In this document: one piece after another, positions 50,728-58,882 of the stretch
Layout: each line of letters begins with the position of its first letter
Numbering within the stretch: position 1 is the first letter of the stretch
Source of the DNA: Deltaproteobacteria bacterium
Lineage (GTDB): Bacteria > Myxococcota_A > Polyangia > DRWM01 > JAAZOP01
Direction: 5' to 3'
Length of the DNA: 64,000 nucleotides
Assembly (NCBI GenBank): GCA_016218765.1
Contig: JACRCZ010000069.1
Location: forward strand, 24,822-88,821
Notes under the pieces: generated by a model
The model's database searches: none
What the model was told of the DNA's origin: nothing
What the model saw: the letters and a program-made list of their open reading frames with translations, nothing else
Position numbers and translations under genes: made by a program

Positions 50728-52902
50728 GTGACTGCGGGACGCGCACCGCGGGCCGTTCTGTCCGATCACCTGGCGGAACGTTTGCGCGGGCGAACCGTCC
50801 GCGCGGCCATGTTCTGGACGTACCAGTTCGATCCGGGCTTCTTCGAGCAGGAGATCCTGCCCGTGCTGTTCGACATCCCGCTCAGCCACGCGAAGGAGAT
50901 CAGGCTCCTGCAACTCGAGGACGCGCTGGCGAAGCCGCCGACGCCGATCGCGGTGTACTACGACGGCCATGGTCTCATACGGCAGTACGGACCCGCGAAG
51001 CTGGATGTCGAGCGCGTGCCCGTGTGGCCGAACAGGTACTCGCGGCACAACGCGATCTTCCACGCGAAGAACATCTTCCTGCTGGTGGAGGAGGAGGTTG
51101 AGGGGCGGGGTCGGAACCGGGGCACGACGGAGATCCGACGGGCACTCATCTTCGGCTGTCTGTCCGCCAATCTGACCCGCACCGGCTGGTGGGAGAACGT
51201 CGAGGTTGGGCACTTCGAGGAACTGCCGGAGGGCGAGCCGAGCCGGCTGCGCGACCCGCTGCTCGCGGATCTCAACCGCCTCCTCCGCACCGTGCGCTCC
51301 GGCGACGACGGGGGCAACGGACCGGGGCACTCGGCCCTGCTCGCGATCCGGGACTTCGTGCGGCGACTCGAGATGCGTCCGACACGAGGGTTCGGCAACC
51401 TCCTCTACCCGCAGTACTGGGCGGGCGGGCAGTCGCTGGTCGACTTCCTCGACGACGCGGCCGGCGGGGCGCTCCGGGACGCGAACCTGGAGATCCTCTC
51501 GCCCTACTTCGATTCGGGCGAGGAGTCGAAGCCGTTGATCGATCTGGTGGAGCGCTTCGCCCCGCGGCGCGTGCGGATCCTGCTGCCGCGCGACGAGAAG
51601 GGAAACGCCCAGGTCTCGGCCGGCCTGTACGCGTGGGTCGGTGAACGGCCGAGGGTCGAATGGGGCTGCTTGCCCGCCGACCTCGGCCGCTTGGGATCCA
51701 GCCAGGACGCCGCGCCGCGCACGGTACACGCCAAGGTCTACCGTTTCTTCGGCGGAGGGTCGGCGCGCGAGTTGATCTTCCTCGGCTCACCCAACCTCAC
51801 CTCCCCCGCACACCAGGCGCGGGGCGGCAACTGGGAGACGGGCTTTCTCATCGAGACGGCGGATCCGGGCCGCCTCGAGTTCTGGTTGGACCCGGAGGAA
51901 GAGGACCCGGGCGAGTTCCAACCGCGGGACGACGAGCAGGACGGTTCGGCCACCGACGCTGGCTCGCCTCTCGTGATCCGTTTCGACTGGCGCACGCGCT
52001 CGGGATCGGCGTCCTGGTTGGGCTGGACACCATCCCCCACTCTGCGCGTCGGGTGGTCCGGCGGGCCGCTGTTCGACCTCGGGCCGTTCGGTGACGATGC
52101 GCCCGTGGCGCTCGACGAACAGGGTGCGGCCGCCTTGGAGCGGATCCTGGTCAGTACCTCCTTCCTGACCGTCGGCGACGGCAGCGGGGAGTCGGCCGTC
52201 GTGTTGGTCCAGGAGGAGGGGATGTCGCACAAGCCGTCGCTGATGACGCAGCTCCAGCTCTCGCCGGCCGACATCCTGCGCTACTGGTCCCTGCTCTCGC
52301 CGGAGCAGCGCGCGGCATTCCTGGAGAGCCGGGCGCTGCTGCTGGGGCTCGGGACGGAGGATGAAGAGCTGACGCCTCGGGTCGCGCTGGGGCAGGAGAT
52401 GGAGTCGGTCTTCGGGCGCTACGCGCGCTACTTCCACGCGTTCACCTGCTTGGAAAGGGCGGTCCGCGCGGCGCTCGAGTCCAACAACGCCGTCGAAGCC
52501 GACTACCGGTTGTTCGGGCAGAAGTACGACTCGCTCGGCAGCCTGCTCGATCGGGTCGTCGCGGATCCGTCTCCTCCGACCGCCTGCGAGCACCAACCGC
52601 CGGGGGCGAGCGAGGCCGCGGCGTCCGCCGCGCCCGCCGCATCGCTCGATGCCGTGGATCGCTATCTCATCTACCTCTGCGCCACCCAGCTCCTGCGCGA
52701 GCTTCAGCACGAACCGCGGTTCGGCGACTACTTCGCCGCGCGTCGCGCTGACCTCCGGGCGATCGAGGAGCGGCTCGGGCGGACGGCGACCTTCCGGTCG
52801 GGACTCGCTGCGGCCAGCGGGCCGGACATGCCGGCCTTCCTCGAGTGGTTCGAGGCGAAGTTCGTGAAGCGGGCCGAATCGCTCGAGCGGGAGAGCCGAT
52901 GA
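50728..52902 (+). CDS. Phospholipase-D-fold protein (DrmC-like position)
   Basis: 724 residues with two half-sites: FHAKNIF (H112, K114), followed later by CLSANLT, and VHAKVYRF (H334, K336), followed by GSPNLTSPAHQ and NWETGFLIE. The HxK...N...E pattern is that of PLD nucleases rather than lipid enzymes. The C-terminal 330 residues are unassigned and mostly helical. DISARM encodes a PLD protein, DrmC, and PLD nucleases occur beside helicases in several defence systems. The GTG at 50728 has GGGGAGG 7 bases upstream. Its TGA overlaps the ATG of the SNF2 gene. Confidence 0.85.
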   Translation: MTAGRAPRAVLSDHLAERLRGRTVRAAMFWTYQFDPGFFEQEILPVLFDIPLSHAKEIRLLQLEDALAKPPTPIAVYYDGHGLIRQYGPAKLDVERVPVWPNRYSRHNAIFHAKNIFLLVEEEVEGRGRNRGTTEIRRALIFGCLSANLTRTGWWENVEVGHFEELPEGEPSRLRDPLLADLNRLLRTVRSGDDGGNGPGHSALLAIRDFVRRLEMRPTRGFGNLLYPQYWAGGQSLVDFLDDAAGGALRDANLEILSPYFDSGEESKPLIDLVERFAPRRVRILLPRDEKGNAQVSAGLYAWVGERPRVEWGCLPADLGRLGSSQDAAPRTVHAKVYRFFGGGSARELIFLGSPNLTSPAHQARGGNWETGFLIETADPGRLEFWLDPEEEDPGEFQPRDDEQDGSATDAGSPLVIRFDWRTRSGSASWLGWTPSPTLRVGWSGGPLFDLGPFGDDAPVALDEQGAAALERILVSTSFLTVGDGSGESAVVLVQEEGMSHKPSLMTQLQLSPADILRYWSLLSPEQRAAFLESRALLLGLGTEDEELTPRVALGQEMESVFGRYARYFHAFTCLERAVRAALESNNAVEADYRLFGQKYDSLGSLLDRVVADPSPPTACEHQPPGASEAAASAAPAASLDAVDRYLIYLCATQLLRELQHEPRFGDYFAARRADLRAIEERLGRTATFRSGLAAASGPDMPAFLEWFEAKFVKRAESLERESR

Positions 52903-55900
52903 AGACGGTCAGCTACGACGCCGCGGCGAAGCTGCTCGACCTCTCCCGCCGCATCGGCTCCCCCGAACGCGGACGAGAGCAGCTCGAGGGCGCGGTGGCC
53001 CTGCACAACATCTTGTGCCGTCAAGGGGTCGCCTACCTCGCCGATGAGGTCGGCATGGGCAAGACCTACGTGGCGCTGGCGACCGTGGCGCTGTTCCGTC
53101 ACTTCACGCCATCGTTCCGCGTCCTGGTAATCGCCCCCCGGGAGAACATCCAGCGCAAGTGGGTGAAGGAACTGGGCAACTTCGTCGCGCACAACGTCCG
53201 CTTCCCGGATCTGCGCGTCAAGGGCCTGGACGGCGCGCCGGTCCGCGGGGCGGTGATCTGCGACGGCTTGGCCGAGTTTCTCCGCGAGGTGACGCTGGAC
53301 CCCGATCGCGACTTCTTCCTGCGGCTGACGAGTTTCAGCATCGGGCTCTCCATCGGCGACGAATCGAGCTGGCGCCACTGGCGGAAGAGCGTGATGCAGG
53401 GCCTACCCTGGCTGCCGAAGCAGGCGCTCGACCTGCGCGGAGCCGGAGACAAGCAGGGGTTCAAGGAAAACATCGCGCGGGCGATCAACTGCGCGATGCC
53501 GACGTTCGACCTGGTCGTCGTCGACGAGGGGCACAACCTGAAGCACGGATTCGCGCGACCCGTGGCGGCCCGCAACCGGGTGCTGGGCCTGATGCTCGGG
53601 CACGCCGACGACGAGACCGACCGCCGCTGGTTCCCCGAATACGGGCCGCGCGCCCGCCGGGTGCTGCTGCTCTCGGCCACGCCGATCGAGGACTCGTACC
53701 GCCACCTCTACGGGCAGCTCGACGTGGTCGGCAAGGCGGATCGGTTTCGCGACCTCGCCGACCCGGCGGCGGTGCCGGAGGCGAGGAGAGAGACCGCCGG
53801 GCGGTTCCTTGTGCGGCGGGTGACGACGATCGCCGCCGGCGGCGAGAAGTTGAGCAAGAACCTCTACCGGCGGGAATGGCGCAGGGGCGGCGTTGCGGAC
53901 CACGACGTACCGATCGGCTTCGACGCGGATGCCCGCCAGCGGCTGGTCGTGGCCTTGGTGCAGAAGAAGGTCAGCGAACTACTGGGCAGCGAGAAGTTCG
54001 GCGCCGCGTTCCAGATCGGCATGCTCGCCTCCTTCGAGAGCTTCCTGGAGACCGCGAAGGTACGGTCGGTAGATGACGAGGGCAACTTCGACGACGCCGA
54101 ACAGACCGACGATGAAGGAGAACGGGAAGGGATCGACGTGGGCGCCGTCAACGGCCTCGCCGCCAGCTACCGCAGAAAGTTCGGTGCCGAGCTGCCGCAC
54201 CCCAAGATGGATGCCCTCGTCTGCCGGCTGGCCCGTGCGTGGAATGACGGCCGCAAGGCGCTCGTGTTCGTCCGGCGCGTCGCATCCGTCGTTGAGCTTA
54301 AGCGCAAGCTGGACCGCGCGTACGACGCATGGCTGCGCGAGAGGCTCGAGCGTGAGCTGCCGGCCCAGGTCCAAGGGCGGCTGACCCGGCTGTGGAGCGA
54401 CTATCACCAGGCGCGCGAGGCGCGGATGCAGACAACCGCGCAGATCCGCGACGCTACGGCGGCGGAGTCGATCTCGGACACGGCTGGGGAAGAGGTGAAG
54501 GATGCGGTACGACGCGGCCGGCGGCCAGCGGACGCTGACCACGGCGGGACGGATACCTTCTTCGCCTGGTTCTTCAGGGGAGAGGGGCCGAAGGGGGTGT
54601 TGAGCGGCGCCCGGCTGCAGCAGCGGTTCGGGGAGGCACACAGCGCGCTGTCGACGTTCTTCGAGGACAACCACGCCGCCTGGCTGCTCGGAGTCCGGCC
54701 GGGCGAGGTGCTCGCGGGCCTGGCGGGGCGAATGGGATGCGACCAAGCCGAGGCGTCGCGCCGGCTGGGGGAGCGGGCCGTGCGGTACGTCTCGTCGGCG
54801 AAGCCGGGGCGCGGCGACTGGTTCGAGGCGGCGCAGGCCGGGGCGCTCGAGCTGCTGCGCGAGAGGGACGGCGAGATCGGCACGCGTGCCGCGGCGGTGC
54901 TGCTGCACCGCTACCCGCGGGCGGCCAGCGCCGGCAGGCTGGGTGCATCGTTCGACGCAGCCAGCTGGATCGAGACGCCGACCTTCTTCAGCGAGTTGCG
55001 GCGGCGCGAGTCGCTGCGGACCGCGCTGTGGCCGGCGCCGAGCGATGGCCGCGGGACGTTCGACGACCAGTTCCGCGAGCAGGAGTTGCGGGCGCGGCTG
55101 GTGGCGGGGATGTCCCGGCTCGGTCACGCGTCGATCGACCTGTACATCTGCCTCATCCGGGGAATCGGATCGCTCGCGGCGGGGGCTCAGGCCGAGCAGG
55201 ACGAGTCCGGGTTGCCGCAGATCGAGGCGTGGCTCGACGAGTTGGAGCGGCTGCAGCGCACGAGCGTCGCCCAGCGGGGTTGGCGGGCGTTCGACGAGTT
55301 GGCCGAGGCGGCCCGGAACTTCGACCTGATCCTCGACGTGAACCTGCCGGGAGCCCGCACGGTGAAGTTGGCGGAGGCCGCGCGAAAGATCGGGACGCTG
55401 CTGGGCAAGCAGCAGCCGATCGGGCCGATGGTCGGCGGCGTGAACCAGACCCTCGTGCGCCAGTTCCGCATGCCCGGCTACCCCTTGGTGCTGCTGACGA
55501 CCGACGTTCTGCAGGAGGGAGAGGACCTGCACACGTTCTGCTCCGACGTCTACCACTATGGCATCGCCTGGACGCCGTCTTCGATGGAGCAGCGCACGGG
55601 GCGAATCGACCGCGTCCGATCGCAGACGGATCGGCGGCTCGCCGGGCTGACCGGCCCGGTGTGCGGCGAGGACAAGCTGCAGGTCTTCTACCCGCACCTG
55701 CAGGACACCGTCGAGGTGCTGCAGGTGCAGAAGGTGCTGTGGCGGATGAACGAGTTCCTGCGGCTGATGCACCGGGACCTGGTGATTCCGGCCGCCGAAC
55801 AGCGGAAGCTCGACGTGGGTCGGGAGGTGGTGCTGGGCCGCGGGTACCCCGAGCCGATCACCACGGCGCTGGAGACGGCATTCGAGGTGACCGAGGAGAT

Positions 55901-56429
55901 GCGCGCGGGCGATCGCGGCGCGGCGGAAGTGGACGGCGCGGCCGGCTATGTCGCACGTCGGCGGTTCGAGGCGCTCCGGGCCCCCTTGCCGGGCCTTTCC
56001 ATCGCCTGGGAGGAGCAGGGATTCGACGGATACCTCGTCGGCACGGCAGCGGTGGGGGTCCGTCAGCAGCCGTTCTTCCTGGGCCTACGTTCGGTCGGAG
56101 AGCACTTGGTCCTGCGCTGCGTGAGCCCCGTGGGCCGGATCGGGTGGGAACGAGCGCTTCCTCCCGACTCGGCCGCCGCGCTGGCCGCGTCCGAGAGCAT
56201 GGGCGTACGGCTCGGCGCGGTGGCGCACGCGCAGCGTCGGAGCCACGACCTGACGGTCGAAGACGATGTGCTGCTGGGCGCCGAAGAGCATGACGCCGCA
56301 CGCGCGGCCGCGATCATCGCGCGGGTCGTGAGGGAAGCGGATCGTCTCGAGCGGGCGCTGCTCCCAGGGAAGGACCAGCCGCTGGACGATTTCCGCAAGG
56401 ACCTGGTCCGGGAGACCGCCGGTGACTGA
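52899..56429 (+). CDS. SNF2-family helicase of the plus-strand operon
   Basis: 1176 residues. Motor motifs: ADEVGMGKTYVALAT (48-62), VVVDEGHNLKHG, LLLSATPIEDSYRHLY, and in the second lobe TTDVLQEGEDLHTFCSDVYH and MEQRTGRIDRVRSQ. A long helical insertion (about residues 380-780) separates the lobes, larger than in typical SNF2 proteins. The last 200 residues form a further domain (FEALRAPLPGLSIAWEEQG...). It is distinct from the minus-strand SNF2 protein and longer. ATG 52899 overlaps the PLD stop; the GTG of the next gene overlaps its own stop by 8 bases. Confidence 0.88.
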   Translation: MKTVSYDAAAKLLDLSRRIGSPERGREQLEGAVALHNILCRQGVAYLADEVGMGKTYVALATVALFRHFTPSFRVLVIAPRENIQRKWVKELGNFVAHNVRFPDLRVKGLDGAPVRGAVICDGLAEFLREVTLDPDRDFFLRLTSFSIGLSIGDESSWRHWRKSVMQGLPWLPKQALDLRGAGDKQGFKENIARAINCAMPTFDLVVVDEGHNLKHGFARPVAARNRVLGLMLGHADDETDRRWFPEYGPRARRVLLLSATPIEDSYRHLYGQLDVVGKADRFRDLADPAAVPEARRETAGRFLVRRVTTIAAGGEKLSKNLYRREWRRGGVADHDVPIGFDADARQRLVVALVQKKVSELLGSEKFGAAFQIGMLASFESFLETAKVRSVDDEGNFDDAEQTDDEGEREGIDVGAVNGLAASYRRKFGAELPHPKMDALVCRLARAWNDGRKALVFVRRVASVVELKRKLDRAYDAWLRERLERELPAQVQGRLTRLWSDYHQAREARMQTTAQIRDATAAESISDTAGEEVKDAVRRGRRPADADHGGTDTFFAWFFRGEGPKGVLSGARLQQRFGEAHSALSTFFEDNHAAWLLGVRPGEVLAGLAGRMGCDQAEASRRLGERAVRYVSSAKPGRGDWFEAAQAGALELLRERDGEIGTRAAAVLLHRYPRAASAGRLGASFDAASWIETPTFFSELRRRESLRTALWPAPSDGRGTFDDQFREQELRARLVAGMSRLGHASIDLYICLIRGIGSLAAGAQAEQDESGLPQIEAWLDELERLQRTSVAQRGWRAFDELAEAARNFDLILDVNLPGARTVKLAEAARKIGTLLGKQQPIGPMVGGVNQTLVRQFRMPGYPLVLLTTDVLQEGEDLHTFCSDVYHYGIAWTPSSMEQRTGRIDRVRSQTDRRLAGLTGPVCGEDKLQVFYPHLQDTVEVLQVQKVLWRMNEFLRLMHRDLVIPAAEQRKLDVGREVVLGRGYPEPITTALETAFEVTEEMRAGDRGAAEVDGAAGYVARRRFEALRAPLPGLSIAWEEQGFDGYLVGTAAVGVRQQPFFLGLRSVGEHLVLRCVSPVGRIGWERALPPDSAAALAASESMGVRLGAVAHAQRRSHDLTVEDDVLLGAEEHDAARAAAIIARVVREADRLERALLPGKDQPLDDFRKDLVRETAGD

Positions 56430-56805
56430 ACCCTTCGACTGGCGCGGGTACACTCGGGCGGCGGGGCTCGAGATGGACGGCGACTCCATAGTGGTCCGCT
56501 TTCAGGAGCGCGGGCGCCACCAACGGGTCGGCGTCGTCGAGGTGGAGGACGGGTTGGTCGTGCGCTCGATCGCCGCGCGGGGCAAGGCCTGGCGCGAGGC
56601 CGAACTGGATCCGATGCTGCTGAGGCAGCGCAACCGGAGCCTCGACCTGGTGGGTCTCCACGTCGACGATCGCGACCGGCTGGTGGCCCAGGCGTGGCTG
56701 CCCGCGCTGGGCATCACCCCCGAGGAGTTTGCGGTCTACGTGCGAACCGTCGCCGCGGAGGCCGACCGGCTGGAGTTCTGGCTGACCGGAGCGGATGTGG
56801 AGTGA
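56422..56805 (+). CDS. YbjN/CesT-like small protein
   Basis: 127 residues. The order of strands and helices, with LVVRSIAARG, LRQRNRSLDLVGLHVDDRDR, LVAQAWLPALGITPEEFAVY and AAEADRLEFWLTGAD, follows the YbjN / type III secretion-chaperone-like fold, whose members act as chaperones or binding adaptors. The GTG start overlaps the SNF2 stop by 8 bases, so it is translated with the helicase and may bind it. Its N-terminus FDWRGYTRAAGLEMDGDS is not diagnostic. The function in this operon is unknown. Confidence 0.65.
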   Translation: MTEPFDWRGYTRAAGLEMDGDSIVVRFQERGRHQRVGVVEVEDGLVVRSIAARGKAWREAELDPMLLRQRNRSLDLVGLHVDDRDRLVAQAWLPALGITPEEFAVYVRTVAAEADRLEFWLTGADVE

Positions 56806-56944
56806 CCCGCGCGTCCCCGCCCTGGCGCGCGGCCACCGCCGAGCGTGTGGTGGCCGCGCGGCACGTTGCCCACCGGCCTGGCGCGTCAGTCTCGTGGTCA
56901 TGCCGGCGGATCTCGTGGTAGGAACAGGCTGAGTCGGAGGAACG

Positions 56945-58195
56945 CTGAGGGCGAGAATCCACCGTGGCGCGCACGAGATTGGCGGCAACTGCATCGAGCT
57001 GCACGCCGCAGGCGGCCGGCTCCTGCTCGACCTCGGGTGGCCGCTCGAACTCCCGCTCGATGCCGACCTCCCGCTGCCCGACGTGCCCGGTCTCTCCGGC
57101 CACGATCCGTCCCTCGTCGGCGTCATCTTGACCCACCCACACCTCGACCACTTCGGGCTTGCACGCAAGGTCCAGGCCGGTGTCCCCTTCTTCGTCGGGA
57201 AGGCGGCCCAGCGCATTTTGCGGGAGGCGGCGTTCTTCACCGGCACGGGGCTGACGATCGAGCCGGCCGGCCACCTCCGCCACCGCGAGGCCTTCACGCT
57301 CGGCCCGTTCACGATCACGCCCTACCTCATCGACCACAGCGCCTTCGACTCCTACTGCATCCTGGTCGAAGCCGAGGAGCAGCGCCTGCTCTACAGCGGC
57401 GACCTCCGGGCCCACGGCCGCAAGCCCGGCACGTTCCACGAACTGCTCCACGACCCGCCCGCCAACGTGGACGTGCTCATCATCGAGGGGACGAACATCC
57501 GGCCCGGTGTGGACGGCACCGAGCACGCCGTCACCGAGACCGACGTCGAGAACGCCTGCGTCGAGACGTTCAAGGCCACGCCGGGGATGGTGCTCGACCT
57601 CTTCTCCCCGCAGAACATCGATCGGCTGGTCACCATGTACCGGGCGGCCATCCGCTCGGACCGCGATCTGGTGCTCGACCTCTACGCGGCGGCCGTCGCC
57701 TCGGCGACCGGCCGCGAGACGATCCCCCAGGCGCACTGGGACCGCGTGCGAGTCTACCTGCCGAACAGCCAGCGGACCCGCGTGATCGAGTCCGGCGAGT
57801 TCCACCGGACGGACGCGGTGCGGCCCCGGAGGATCTTCCCGGAGGAGCTGCGCGAGAAGGCGGGCAAACTGGTCATGATCTTCCGCGCGAGCATGGCCCG
57901 GGAGATGGAGCAGGTCGGCTGCCTGGAAGGAGCGCACGCCGTGTGGTCGATGTGGCCGGGCTACCTGGATGAGCTGTCGGGCCAGAGGCTGAAGTCGTTC
58001 CTGGACCGCCTGGGGATCGGAATGACGATCCGCCACGCGAGCGGCCACGCCGCCATTCCGGACCTGCAGCGGCTCGTCGCCGCCCTCGCCCCCGGCAAGG
58101 TCGTGCCGATCCACAGCTCGGCCGGTGATCGCTTCCACGAGTTCGTTCCCGGTGTCGAGCAACACGCCGACGGTGAGTGGTGGAACGTCGCGTGA
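56945..58195 (+). CDS. Beta-CASP metallo-beta-lactamase (RNase J-like) with CTG start
   Basis: 416 residues if translation begins at CTG 56945: (M)RARIHRGAHEIGGNCIEL, the normal N-terminus of this family, with GGAGG 4 bases upstream. The only GTG (57083) would delete the first strands and the fold would fail. Metal motif THPHLDH (H64, H66, D68, H69), then YLIDHSAFDSY, LLYSGDLRAHG, and the beta-CASP region ending IRHASGHAAIPDL and VVPIHSS. Enzymes of this class cut or trim RNA or DNA. It is the only active-looking nuclease of this fold in the window (compare the degenerate one at 29377). The 139-base gap before it has no gene. Confidence 0.78.
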   Translation: MRARIHRGAHEIGGNCIELHAAGGRLLLDLGWPLELPLDADLPLPDVPGLSGHDPSLVGVILTHPHLDHFGLARKVQAGVPFFVGKAAQRILREAAFFTGTGLTIEPAGHLRHREAFTLGPFTITPYLIDHSAFDSYCILVEAEEQRLLYSGDLRAHGRKPGTFHELLHDPPANVDVLIIEGTNIRPGVDGTEHAVTETDVENACVETFKATPGMVLDLFSPQNIDRLVTMYRAAIRSDRDLVLDLYAAAVASATGRETIPQAHWDRVRVYLPNSQRTRVIESGEFHRTDAVRPRRIFPEELREKAGKLVMIFRASMAREMEQVGCLEGAHAVWSMWPGYLDELSGQRLKSFLDRLGIGMTIRHASGHAAIPDLQRLVAALAPGKVVPIHSSAGDRFHEFVPGVEQHADGEWWNVA

Positions 58196-58218
58196 GCGCC
58201 ACACGGTAGGAGGGCAGC

Positions 58219-58788
58219 ATGGAACATCATCTTCATCGTGTCGTTGGTGACGCCCTGCTCGAAATCGCCGAGGAAAGTGCGGGGATGGAGGTGCTACTGG
58301 ACCCGGCGTGCGGCGCTCCGAACACCGGGTGCCACAACCTGCCCCTCTTCCTCTCGAGCAAGAAGAGCAACGCAACCGAGGTCTGCAACGTGGATGCCGT
58401 CGTGTTCGTCGACGGCGCCGTGAAGGTCGTGGTGGAGATTGAGGAGGCCGACGTAGGGCCGACCCAGATCTGCGGAAAACTCCTCACGACCGCGCTGGCG
58501 GAGGGCCTGATCCACGAGACGTGCGGCAAGGAGCTCGTGCCGCTCGCCGACGACGCCGTGTTCGTTCAGGTGCTCGACACCGCCGGGCTGAACCGGACGC
58601 GCAGCGCCAAGGTCGGTGACTCCGGCCAGTGGAGGAACCTCGAGGCCGCCATCACGGACATCTTGCCGTTGAAGGGGAAGAAGGTGACGACCTACAAGCT
58701 GCTGTACGGCGGCGTCCTCGACTTCCAGCATGGGGGCGAGGGGCGGAAGAAGCTGGACCAGGTCCTTCGCGCGGCACTTCGCGAGTAG
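58219..58788 (+). CDS. Possible PD-(D/E)XK-type protein, unknown family
   Basis: 189 residues, not recognised. VCNVDAVVFVDGAVKVVVEIEE followed by PTQICGKLLTTALAEG puts an Asp strand, a hairpin, an E-x-E strand and a Lys-containing helix in the order of restriction-endonuclease folds (the usual active-site E-x-K reads E-I-E-E here). Cys residues near the N-terminus (CGAPNTGC) may bind metal or be incidental. AGGAGGG stands 4 bases before the ATG, the best ribosome site of the plus operon, so it may be expressed separately. It is the last gene of the plus-strand set. Confidence 0.6.
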   Translation: MEHHLHRVVGDALLEIAEESAGMEVLLDPACGAPNTGCHNLPLFLSSKKSNATEVCNVDAVVFVDGAVKVVVEIEEADVGPTQICGKLLTTALAEGLIHETCGKELVPLADDAVFVQVLDTAGLNRTRSAKVGDSGQWRNLEAAITDILPLKGKKVTTYKLLYGGVLDFQHGGEGRKKLDQVLRAALRE

Positions 58789-58882
58789 CGGGCGACCACG
58801 CCGCAGGACCTGCGCTCCGGCCCCGCCTTGGTGCTTGGCCGTGGTGGGGCACGCCGATTCGTAGCCGCTCGCGGCGATTGCC

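Noticed and set aside
30500..58800. Island boundaries as a mobile element with att sites.
   Set aside because: No integrase, transposase, tRNA or direct flanking repeats beyond the dispersed CACAGATG family were found.
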